A stretch of DNA of 64,000 nt from Arenimonas sp049195245 (GTDB taxonomy: Bacteria > Pseudomonadota > Gammaproteobacteria > Xanthomonadales > Xanthomonadaceae): the NCBI RefSeq assembly GCF_049195245.1, contig NZ_JBMIRR010000022.1, positions 124,001-188,000 on the forward strand, in the 5' to 3' direction. Below, in pieces: positions 50,191 to 58,024 of this stretch. Numbering within the stretch: the first letter of the stretch is position 1; every line of letters begins with the position of its first letter. Made by a program: the position numbers and the translations under genes. The notes under the pieces were generated by a model, which had not been told where the DNA came from, ran no database searches, and saw nothing but the letters and a program-made list of their open reading frames with translations.

Positions 50191-51380
50191 GCGCGCGCTG
50201 TCCCGCCACCGCCGCCGTGCGTGCCGGCATCGATGCCGACACGGCCTTCGGTGCCGTCACGCCGCCGCTGGTGCTGTCGAGCAACTTCAGCTTCGCCGGC
50301 TTCGGCCAGAAGCGGCGCTACGACTACACGCGCAGCGGCAATCCCACGCGCGACCAGCTGGCCGACGCGCTCGCCGAGCTCGAAGGCGGCGCCGGCGCCG
50401 TGGTGACGGCGACCGGCATGGCCGCGATCACGCTGGTGCTGGAAGCCCTGCTGCAGCCCGGCGACCGCCTGGTGGTGACGCACGACTGCTACGGCGGCAG
50501 CTGGCGGCTGTTCGACGCGCTGGCGCGCAAGGGCCGCTTCGAGCTGGTGCTGGCCAACCTGGCCGACCCGCGCGCGCTGGCCGAGGCCCTGTCGCTGCCC
50601 ACACGGCTGGTGTGGATCGAGACCCCCTCCAATCCGCTGCTGCGCATCACCGACCTGCGCCACGTGATCGACGCTGCGCACCGCGCGGGTGCCCTGGCCC
50701 TGGTGGACAACACCTTCCTCTCGCCGGCGTTGCAGACCCCGATCGAGTTCGGCGCCGACTTCGTGCTGCATTCCACCACCAAGTACATCAATGGCCACAG
50801 CGACGTGGTCGGCGGCGCGGTGGTCTCGCGCGAGGCCGCGCACAACGAGCAGCTGGCCTGGTGGGCCAATGCGCTGGGCCTGACCGGCTCGCCCTTCGAC
50901 AGTTTCCTGACCCTGCGTGGCCTGCGCACGCTGGATGCGCGCCTGCGCGTGCACCAGGAGAACGCCAGCGCGCTGGCCGAGCGCCTGCAGCGGCACCCGG
51001 CGCTGTCGGCGGTGCATTTTCCGGGTCTGGCCACGCACCCGGGCCACGCGCTGGCGGCGCGGCAGCAGCGTGGCTTCGGCGCGATGATTTCCTTTGACCT
51101 CGCGGGCGGGCTGCCGGCGGTACAGGCCTTCCTCGACGGCCTGCAGCACTTCACCCTGGCCGAGTCGCTGGGCGGCGTGGAGAGCCTGGTCGCACATCCG
51201 GCCAGCATGACCCACGCGTCCATGTCGGCCGAGGCGCGGCGCGTGGCGGGGATCGGCGAAGGCCTGCTGCGTCTGTCGGTGGGCATCGAGGCGCTGGAGG
51301 ACCTGGAGGCGGACCTGCAGGCGGCGCTGGATCGTGCGCTGGCCGTCACCGTGGCGACCGTGCGCGAGGTGGCGCCGTGA
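50187..51380 (+). CDS. metB: Cystathionine gamma-synthase
   Basis: A 397-residue PLP enzyme of the Cys/Met metabolism family that joins O-acylhomoserine and cysteine to cystathionine. The PLP Lys is in LHSTTKYINGHSD; GMAAITLVLEALL and DNTFLSPALQTP are family-typical. O-acetylhomoserine sulfhydrylase cannot be excluded but is usually longer. It starts with ATG overlapping metX and ends overlapping hom by four bases. Confidence 0.9.
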   Translation: MSARCPATAAVRAGIDADTAFGAVTPPLVLSSNFSFAGFGQKRRYDYTRSGNPTRDQLADALAELEGGAGAVVTATGMAAITLVLEALLQPGDRLVVTHDCYGGSWRLFDALARKGRFELVLANLADPRALAEALSLPTRLVWIETPSNPLLRITDLRHVIDAAHRAGALALVDNTFLSPALQTPIEFGADFVLHSTTKYINGHSDVVGGAVVSREAAHNEQLAWWANALGLTGSPFDSFLTLRGLRTLDARLRVHQENASALAERLQRHPALSAVHFPGLATHPGHALAARQQRGFGAMISFDLAGGLPAVQAFLDGLQHFTLAESLGGVESLVAHPASMTHASMSAEARRVAGIGEGLLRLSVGIEALEDLEADLQAALDRALAVTVATVREVAP

Positions 51381-52435
51381 GCTCGCTGCCGCGGGTGGCG
51401 GTCGCGGGCCAGGCGGCCACGCGCCGCATCGCGCTGCTCGGCGTAGGCACCGTGGGGCGTGCGCTGCTGGATCGGTTCGAGTCGCTGGCCGATCCGCGCC
51501 TGGCGCTGTGCCTGGCGGCGAACTCGCGCCGCCGCGTGTATTCCGAATCCGGGCTGCGCGCCTCGCGCGTGCCTGCTTCGCTGGCCTCGGGCGAGGCGCA
51601 TGGCGGCTCCGGCGTGCTGCCGGCCGGTTTCGCGCCCGGCGATATCGTGGTGGATGCCACCGCCAGCGCCGAACTGGCGGCCTGGCATCCGCGCTGGCTG
51701 CGCCAGGGCCTGGCCGTGGTCAGCGCAAACAAGCTGGGATTGGGCGGGCCGCTGCTGCGCCAGCACGAGATCCGCGCGCTGGCCGGCGATGGCGCCCGCT
51801 ACGGTGACGCGGCCACGGTCGGGGCCGGTTTGCCGCTCCTGCGCACGCTGCGCGAACTGCGTGCGGGAGGTGATCGCATCGGCGCCGTGGTGGGCGTGCT
51901 GTCGGGAACGCTGGCCTGGCTGTTCGACGGCTACGACGGCCGCGAGTCCTTCGCCGCCCGGGTGCGGGCCGCCGTGGCGCAGGGCTATGCCGAGCCCGAT
52001 CCGCGCGTTGACCTGTCGGGTGAGGATGTGCGCCGCAAGCTGCTGATCCTCGCGCGGGCGGCGGGCTACGCGCTGGAGGAGGTGGAAGTGCGGGTGGATA
52101 CGCTGCTTACGCCGGAACTGGCGGCACTGCCAACGGACCAGGTCGACGGCGCGCTGGAGCAACTCGACGCCAGCCTGGCCGAGCGCGCCTCGCGCGCCGC
52201 GGCCGACGGCAAGGTGCTGCGCTACGTCGCGCGCTTCGATGCTGCCGGTGCGCGCATCGGGCTGGAGGCGCTGGCCGCCGATGATCCGCTGGCGGTGGGG
52301 CGGGGCTGCGACAACCGGGTCGCGATCTGGAGCACGCGCTACCGCGAGCGGCCGCTGCAGATCCAGGGCCCGGGGGCGGGCGCGGAGGTGACGGCGGCGG
52401 CGCTGGTGGACGACCTGCTGCGCGTGGTGGCGTGA
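51377..52435 (+). CDS. hom: Homoserine dehydrogenase
   Basis: A 352-residue NAD(P)-dependent enzyme that reduces aspartate semialdehyde to homoserine, the substrate of metX. The nucleotide-binding GVGTVGRALLDRF lies near the N-terminus, and the catalytic-domain motifs SANKLGLGG, VVGVLSGTLAWLF and EPDPRVDLSGEDVRRKLLIL match the Hom/ThrA C-terminal family. There is no aspartokinase or C-terminal ACT domain, so threonine feedback is unlikely; control is through the riboswitch. The start is GTG in a four-base overlap (GTGA) with metB. Confidence 0.9.
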   Translation: MSSLPRVAVAGQAATRRIALLGVGTVGRALLDRFESLADPRLALCLAANSRRRVYSESGLRASRVPASLASGEAHGGSGVLPAGFAPGDIVVDATASAELAAWHPRWLRQGLAVVSANKLGLGGPLLRQHEIRALAGDGARYGDAATVGAGLPLLRTLRELRAGGDRIGAVVGVLSGTLAWLFDGYDGRESFAARVRAAVAQGYAEPDPRVDLSGEDVRRKLLILARAAGYALEEVEVRVDTLLTPELAALPTDQVDGALEQLDASLAERASRAAADGKVLRYVARFDAAGARIGLEALAADDPLAVGRGCDNRVAIWSTRYRERPLQIQGPGAGAEVTAAALVDDLLRVVA

Positions 52436-52450
52436 CGATACCAGGTTTGT
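52436..52450. promoter_or_regulatory. Partial copy of the palindrome found downstream of the receptor gene
   Basis: CGATACCAGGTTTGT matches ACATACCAGGTATGT, the core of the two palindromes at 54892-54981, at 12 of 15 positions. It lies immediately after the hom stop and about 100 bases before the receptor start. Being imperfect as a palindrome, it may be a weaker binding site or a chance match. Confidence 0.3.
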
Positions 52451-52472
52451 AGCGTGCCCTTGCGTCAGTGGC

Positions 52473-52495
52473 ATGACGCTCCAGCGCGTCATAAT
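52473..52495 (+). promoter_or_regulatory. Candidate operator overlapping a -10-like box before the TonB receptor
   Basis: ATGACGC (52473-52479) and GCGTCAT (52486-52492) are perfect inverted arms around a six-base spacer. The right arm overlaps CATAAT (52490-52495), a good -10 match, though no proper -35 is seen 17 bases upstream. The arrangement is that of a repressor operator on the receptor promoter. Confidence 0.4.
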
Positions 52496-52550
52496 TCCGC
52501 CATCGCCGAGGTTTAAAACTTCCGGATTACCTTCCGGAGACACCGCGGCG

Positions 52551-54887
52551 ATGAAGAGGTCCCTGCTTGCCATCCACCTTTCCCGGGCCCTCGCGGGTGC
52601 GTTGGTCATCGCTGGCGGCCATGCAATGGCGCAGGCGCCGACGCCCGCGCCGGAGGCGCCCGACGGTGCCGCCAGGCAGCTCGACACCATCGTGGTGCAG
52701 GGCCAAATCACGTATCGCGACCGCGCTGATGAAATCCCGCCGACGCTGTCCTACGACCTGGAGTACTTCCAGCGCTTCGAGCCGCTGACGGTCGGCGACA
52801 TGCTCAAGCGCGTCCCCAGCGTTGCCTTCGTCTCGGACGTGCTCGAGTACGACGGCGCCCAGCTGCGCGGCCTGGACCCGGGCTATACCCAGATCCTGAT
52901 CAACGGCAAGAAGGTGCCCGGCGCCGGCACCGACCGCAGCTTCTTCGTCGACCGCATCCCGGCCGAGCTGGTGGAGCGCATCGAGATCGTGCGCTCGCCC
53001 AGCGCCAACCGCTCCGGTGACGCCGTGGCCGGCGCGCTCAACATCGTGCTGCGCGATGCCTACGAGTTCGACGGCGGCTATGCGCGCGTGGGTGCGCTGC
53101 GTTTCGACGACGGCGAGGTCAAGCCGACCTACGGTGCAGTGGGTAGTGGCGAAGTGGGCGGTGGCCGCCTGCTGGGCGGGTTCAACGTGCAGGGACGCTA
53201 CAACCCGAAGAAAAAGTTCAGCACGCGCTTCGAGGAGCCGGGCGGCGACTTCGTGGACCGCGAGGACCAGACCGACGTGCGCGATGGCGACGACTACTCC
53301 GGCAACGTCTCCTATACCCGCGACATCGGCACGGGCCGCCTCAAGCTCTCCGGCCTGTACGTGCTGACCGACCGGACGCAGACCGAGAACTCGATCGAGT
53401 ACAACGACCCCGAAAGCAGTTCGCGCGAAAACCTGCTTTCGGTGAACGAGCAGATCGTGGACATCGACCAGACCAACCTGTCGCTGGGCGCCGCCTACGA
53501 ATTCGACATGGCGGGCGGTCGCACCGACATCGACCTGGGCTATGCGCGTTTCGAGGACGAGACCTTCGACACCGAGGAGGAGACCAGTTTCGACGACGAC
53601 GACAGCCCGCCGTCCTTCGACGAGACCGAAGGCGCACGCGTGCTGACCGATACCGACGACACCGAGCTGAGCCTGAAGCTGGCGCACGAGCGCGCGGTCG
53701 GCGCACTGGACATGGAGTTTGGCGTCGATGTGCTGTCCAAGCAGCGCGACACCGACCTGCGCGTGAGCGAGGTGGACATCGACGACGAAGACCTGCCGTT
53801 GCCGCCTTATTCGGACTTTGATCGCAACACCAGCGCCATTGACGAGCGTCGGGTGGATCCCTACCTGATGTTCACCGGTGCCGGCGGCAGCGTCGAGTGG
53901 CAGGCCGGCCTGCGCTACGAGATGACCCGCGTGGACGTGGACGCCGATGGCGACAAGCAGGACAACGACTATTCGGTACTGCTGCCCTCGGCCAGCCTGC
54001 GCTGGAACCTGAGCGACGACGACCGTATAAGCGTCGGCGTGGGTCGCACGGTGCGGCGCCCGAACTTCGACTTCATCCTGCCGCTGCTGCTGGAGGAGGA
54101 GTACGGCGACAACGACTTCGCCGGCAATCCGCAGCTGGATCCCGAGACATCCTGGGGCCTGGACCTGGGCTTCGAGCGCCGGCTGGGGCGGCAGGGCATC
54201 GTCGGCGTGAACCTGTTCTACCGCGACATCACCGACCTGATCGAGGTGGTGAACACGGGCGCGCCCAGCGCGACGGCGCTGGGTGATTACGAGGACGAGG
54301 TGGAAGAGTTCCTGGACGACAATCCGGGCGCCGACGAGAACACGCCGGGTTACCCCGTGTTCGATCCGCAGAGCTTCGTTTACACCGCGGCCAACGTCGG
54401 CGATGGCTATGTGTACGGCATCGAGTTCGACGCCTCCACGCCGCTGACGGCGCTGGGCCTGCCCAATACCGGCGTGTTCGTGAACTACTCCTGGCTGGAC
54501 AGTTCGGTGGACGACGAGTTCGGCGAGCGGCGCTTCAACAACCAGGCGCGCTACGTCTACAACCTGGGCTTCATCCAGGACCTGCCGGAGTGGAACGCGT
54601 CCTTCGGCGCCAGCTACCGCAAGCAGGGCGACGCCGAGCTGCGCGTGCTGGCCGAAGAGGTGCGCACGAGTTACGGCGCGGACCTGGAGGTCTTCATCGA
54701 GAAGCGCTTCGGCGAGAACCTGTCGGTGCGCCTGACCGGGTCCAACCTGCTCGACGCCAGCAAGGACGAGCTGTTCGACAAGTTCGACAACGGCATCGAC
54801 CAGCTCGACCGCGACTACGACGAGTTCGAGATGGAAACCGAATCCGCCGGCCCCGTCTACCAACTAATCGCCCGCTACTCCTTCTGA
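52551..54887 (+). CDS. TonB-dependent outer-membrane receptor with acidic extracellular loops
   Basis: A 778-residue receptor: signal peptide (ending AMAQA), a short linker with a TonB-box-like DTIVVQG, a plug domain (ADMLKRVPSV-type region with RGLDPGYTQILINGKKVP, cited by key motif), then a 22-strand-type barrel ending in YQLIARYSF with the terminal Phe. Several loops are rich in Asp/Glu, e.g. ETSFDDDDSPPSFDETEG. The ligand is unknown: neither siderophore nor carbohydrate specificity can be read. The ATG at 52551 has GGAG 11 bases upstream. Related palindromes lie on both sides of the gene. Confidence 0.9.
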   Translation: MKRSLLAIHLSRALAGALVIAGGHAMAQAPTPAPEAPDGAARQLDTIVVQGQITYRDRADEIPPTLSYDLEYFQRFEPLTVGDMLKRVPSVAFVSDVLEYDGAQLRGLDPGYTQILINGKKVPGAGTDRSFFVDRIPAELVERIEIVRSPSANRSGDAVAGALNIVLRDAYEFDGGYARVGALRFDDGEVKPTYGAVGSGEVGGGRLLGGFNVQGRYNPKKKFSTRFEEPGGDFVDREDQTDVRDGDDYSGNVSYTRDIGTGRLKLSGLYVLTDRTQTENSIEYNDPESSSRENLLSVNEQIVDIDQTNLSLGAAYEFDMAGGRTDIDLGYARFEDETFDTEEETSFDDDDSPPSFDETEGARVLTDTDDTELSLKLAHERAVGALDMEFGVDVLSKQRDTDLRVSEVDIDDEDLPLPPYSDFDRNTSAIDERRVDPYLMFTGAGGSVEWQAGLRYEMTRVDVDADGDKQDNDYSVLLPSASLRWNLSDDDRISVGVGRTVRRPNFDFILPLLLEEEYGDNDFAGNPQLDPETSWGLDLGFERRLGRQGIVGVNLFYRDITDLIEVVNTGAPSATALGDYEDEVEEFLDDNPGADENTPGYPVFDPQSFVYTAANVGDGYVYGIEFDASTPLTALGLPNTGVFVNYSWLDSSVDDEFGERRFNNQARYVYNLGFIQDLPEWNASFGASYRKQGDAELRVLAEEVRTSYGADLEVFIEKRFGENLSVRLTGSNLLDASKDELFDKFDNGIDQLDRDYDEFEMETESAGPVYQLIARYSF

Positions 54888-54891
54888 CCCA

Positions 54892-54922
54892 CGGTGAAAA
54901 CATACCAGGTATGTTTTCACCG
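54892..54922. repeat. 31-base perfect palindrome (copy 1)
   Basis: CGGTGAAAACATACC (54892-54906) and GGTATGTTTTCACCG (54908-54922) are perfect 15-base arms around a single central A. It begins five bases after the receptor stop. Embedded A and T runs flank the CATACC/GGTATG centre, so it may act as a bidirectional terminator between this convergent pair of genes, or as a protein-binding site. Confidence 0.85.
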
Positions 54923-54956
54923 ACGATGAGATTCGCCGCTGCTGTCTCACGGCCGA

Positions 54957-54981
54957 TGAAAACATACCTGGTATGTTTTCA
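54957..54981. repeat. 25-base palindrome (copy 2)
   Basis: TGAAAACATACC and GGTATGTTTTCA are perfect 12-base arms around a central T (54969). It is the reverse complement of copy 1 in its core and sits 34 bases farther on, directly before the stop of the convergent M23 peptidase gene (54984). Confidence 0.85.
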
Positions 54982-54983
54982 CG

Positions 54984-55793
54984 TCAGGGGGTGAGGGGGA
55001 GGTAGCCGGTGGGGCCGATCATGCGGAAGGGGATGGAGACCAGGCGCAGGCCGGCGTTTAGCTGGATGGCGAAGTGCAGGTGGGGGCCGCTGGAGTAGCC
55101 GGTGCTGCCGGTGCGGCCGATCACCTGGCCCAGGTTGACGCGGTCGCCGTTGCGCACCAGCACGCCGCCTTCCTGCAGGTGCGCGTACAGCGCCATGCTG
55201 CCGTCGTCGTGCAGCACGCGGATCAGGTTGGCCCGGCCCGCCAGGCGGGGGTCGGTGCCGCCTTCGCGATACGCGCCCTGCGCTTCCATCACGACGCCGG
55301 CGCGGGCCGCCAGCACCGGCGTGCCTTCGGCCACGATCAGGTCAATGGCATAGCGGTTGGCTTCGTCGCCGTGGCTGAAACCGCCGTGGAATCCCTGGCC
55401 CAGTTCGAAGCGCGACTCCTCCACGGGCAGCGAATACACCACGTCCCGCGCAACCGGACCGGGCGGGCCCGGCGTCGCCACCAGCCGCAGCGACTGCCGC
55501 GGTTCCGGCCCCCAGGCCTGCAGCCGGGCCAGCTCCACCCGCGAATGCGCCGGCACCACCGCCCGCAGCGGCAGCGGTGGATTGCTGTCCATGCCGATCA
55601 TCTCGATCGCGGCCAGCTCGACTTCAACCGGCCCCGCGAGCCGGTTCTGTGCGTAAGCGATGACATCCTGCCCCTGCCGGACCACGACCAACTCGGCCGG
55701 TCCTTCCGAGGCGCCGTCCTGCGCGAGCACCGCGCCGGCCAGCGCCGCCCCCAGCACCCATGCCAGCGCGCGCGCCCGGGTCACGAAGGCCAC
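54984..55793 (-). CDS. M23-family metallopeptidase (exported)
   Basis: A 269-residue protein with a signal peptide (ending VLAQ) and a C-terminal lysostaphin-type domain. Zinc-site residues are in HGDEANRYAIDL (His and Asp) and SSGPHLHFAIQ (HxH). It probably cuts peptidoglycan cross-links, or has been adapted to another role. The ATG at 55793 overlaps the 3' end of the GGDEF-EAL gene by 13 bases, so it is probably the last gene of a three-gene operon with two c-di-GMP enzymes. Confidence 0.87.
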   Translation of the reverse strand: MAFVTRARALAWVLGAALAGAVLAQDGASEGPAELVVVRQGQDVIAYAQNRLAGPVEVELAAIEMIGMDSNPPLPLRAVVPAHSRVELARLQAWGPEPRQSLRLVATPGPPGPVARDVVYSLPVEESRFELGQGFHGGFSHGDEANRYAIDLIVAEGTPVLAARAGVVMEAQGAYREGGTDPRLAGRANLIRVLHDDGSMALYAHLQEGGVLVRNGDRVNLGQVIGRTGSTGYSSGPHLHFAIQLNAGLRLVSIPFRMIGPTGYLPLTP

Positions 55794-58024
55794 TGCGGCA
55801 TCGGCCGCGCGAAATACTCGGCGATCGGAGCCGGCCGGTCGATCGCGTAGCCCTGCGCAAAGTCCACGCCCAGCGCCAGCAGCGCCTGCCGCTCGCGCTC
55901 GGTCTCGGTGTGCTCGGCGACGCTGCGCTTGTCCAGCACGTGCGCGATCTCGTTGATCGAGCGCACCACCGCCTCGGCCAGCGGCGAGGTTTCCATGTCG
56001 CGCACGAAGCTGCCGTCGATCTTGAAATAATCCACGTCCAGCGCGCGCAGGTAATTGAACGAGCAGAAGCCGGTGCCGAAATCATCCAGCGCGAACCGGC
56101 AGCCCAGGCCGCGCATCTGCGTGATGAAGCGCTGAGCACGCGCCAGGTCGCGCACCGCGCTGGTCTCGGTGATTTCGAAGCAAAGCCGGTCGCCGGGAAA
56201 GGCGCCGCGCCGCAGCCGCTCGGCGACGAAACCGATGAAGCCCTCGTCGATCAGCGCATCACCCGACAGGTTGATGCAGCAGGTGGACACCGACGCTGCC
56301 GCCTGTGGATGGGATTCCAGCCAGCCCAGCGTCTGGCTGATCACTTCCCGGTCGATGCGCGTGCCCAGGTGGAAACGTTCGGCCGCCGGCATGAACTGCT
56401 CGGGCATCATCACCTCGCCGGTGCGCGGATCACGCAGGCGCAGCAGCACCTCGAAGTGCCGCCCGCGGTCCTCGCCGGCGCGCAGCGGCGCGATGCTCTG
56501 GCAGTACAGCTCCAGCGCATGGTGGTCCAGCGCATCCCGGATGCGCACCACCCAGCGCATCGCCGCCGTGCGGTCCAGCAGCTCGCCGCCGTCCAGGCTG
56601 GCCAGGCAGACCCGGTTGCCGCCCTGTTCCTTGGCGGTGAAGCAGGCGGCGTCGGCCTGAGACAGCAGCTGCGCGTATTCGCCCTGGCCCGGGAGGAAGC
56701 CGACCAGGCCCACGCTGGCGGTGCTGGCCAGCATCTGGCCGTCCCAGCCGCAGCGGTAGCCCTCGATGGCCCGCAGCAGCCCGCGGGCGCGGTCCTCGGC
56801 CACCATCGGCGTGCAGTTGCGAAGCAGCATCGCGAACTCGTCGCCGCCCGTGCGCGCCAGCAGGTCGTCGCGGTGCCGGTGCGCCTCGATCACGCCGGCG
56901 ATGCCGCGGATCACCGCGTCGCCCGCCACATGGCTGGCGGTGTCGTTGATCAGCTTGAAGTGATCCAGGTCCAGGTAGGCCAGAGCCATCGGCGGCGCCG
57001 ACGGATCGGCCAGGGCCTTGCGCACCTGGTCCTCGAAGGCGTTGCGGTTGGCCAGGCCGGTCAGCGGATCGGTGTTGGCCCGGTGCTGCAGGGTGCCGGC
57101 CGTCACCCGTTGCTGGTGCATGGCGAAGGCCAGGATCATCGGCAGCGAGGCCACCACGATCAGGAAGGCCAGCAGGTTCAGGCCATCGCGCGTCTGCACC
57201 GGCGCCGGATACCCGGCCAGGCCCAGCCCCGCCAGCCCGGCGATCAGCAGCATGGTCACCGCGATGGCCAGCGCCGTGTGCAGCGGCGGGAACCGGATCG
57301 CACTCCACACCAGCACGCCCAGCGGCAGCGCCACCAGGCCCAGCGCGTACGGCCCGCCCAGGCTGCCGGCCCAGGCCATCAGCAGGAAGCTGGCGAAGAT
57401 GGCGACGTTCCAGAGCAGGCGCTCGCCCTCGGGGGCGTAGGCGTCGCCCTCGGTGCGCGGCTGGCGCAGCGCCGGGCCCGAAAGGGCCAGCATCATCGCC
57501 GGTGCCACGCTGGTCACGCCCAGCAGGTCGCCCAGCAGCCAGCGCGTGGCGGCGGCCGGCAACTCGGCCGGCGCGATCAGGTCGTTCTGCAGCATGCCGA
57601 TCACGCCGATGGACGCACTGATGATCGCCATTACCGTACCGCCGGCCAGTGCCCGGAGACCGAAGCGCACCGTCAGCGGATCCTGCACCGGCGTGCGCAG
57701 CACCAGCCAGGCGCCCACCACCACGCCGAAGAAATTGCTCGCCAGCGAATACGCCAGGAAGCCCGGCGGCACCGGGTCGAACAGCAGGTGAACTCCCAGC
57801 GCGCCCAGCGGCACGAACAGCGACCAGCGAAGGCCGAATCGCACCACACCCGCCAGCGCCACGCCCGAAGACGGCCAGAACAGCGCCACCTGCCCGGGCC
57901 CGTCGATCAGCAGGCTCGAGTAGCCACCGCCCGCGGCATACAGCGCCACCAGCATGCAGAAAAGGGCCACCCGGCGGCTTGGCTCGCGCATGGCCAGAGC
58001 ATAGGCCGCGCCCCTCGCCGACAC
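55781..58024 (-). CDS. MASE1-GGDEF-EAL c-di-GMP protein
   Basis: A 747-residue protein. About eight membrane segments over residues 15-300 form a MASE1-like sensor (GQVALFWPSSGVALAGVVRFG). The GGDEF domain is intact (ARTGGDEFAMLL) but lacks RxxD at the inhibitory position. In the EAL domain the signature reads EVLLRL; INLSG, EITET, DDFGTG, FKIDGSF and QGYAIDRP are kept, so phosphodiesterase activity is plausible. GTG 58024 overlaps the upstream stop; ATG 57991 is a shorter option, and no ribosome binding site decides. Which activity dominates is unknown. Confidence 0.88.
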   Translation of the reverse strand: MSARGAAYALAMREPSRRVALFCMLVALYAAGGGYSSLLIDGPGQVALFWPSSGVALAGVVRFGLRWSLFVPLGALGVHLLFDPVPPGFLAYSLASNFFGVVVGAWLVLRTPVQDPLTVRFGLRALAGGTVMAIISASIGVIGMLQNDLIAPAELPAAATRWLLGDLLGVTSVAPAMMLALSGPALRQPRTEGDAYAPEGERLLWNVAIFASFLLMAWAGSLGGPYALGLVALPLGVLVWSAIRFPPLHTALAIAVTMLLIAGLAGLGLAGYPAPVQTRDGLNLLAFLIVVASLPMILAFAMHQQRVTAGTLQHRANTDPLTGLANRNAFEDQVRKALADPSAPPMALAYLDLDHFKLINDTASHVAGDAVIRGIAGVIEAHRHRDDLLARTGGDEFAMLLRNCTPMVAEDRARGLLRAIEGYRCGWDGQMLASTASVGLVGFLPGQGEYAQLLSQADAACFTAKEQGGNRVCLASLDGGELLDRTAAMRWVVRIRDALDHHALELYCQSIAPLRAGEDRGRHFEVLLRLRDPRTGEVMMPEQFMPAAERFHLGTRIDREVISQTLGWLESHPQAAASVSTCCINLSGDALIDEGFIGFVAERLRRGAFPGDRLCFEITETSAVRDLARAQRFITQMRGLGCRFALDDFGTGFCSFNYLRALDVDYFKIDGSFVRDMETSPLAEAVVRSINEIAHVLDKRSVAEHTETERERQALLALGVDFAQGYAIDRPAPIAEYFARPMPQWPS

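Noticed and set aside
52527..54863. 778-codon minus-strand frame antisense to the TonB receptor
   Set aside because: High-G+C antisense openness; no signal peptide, domain or ribosome binding site, and the receptor is unambiguous.
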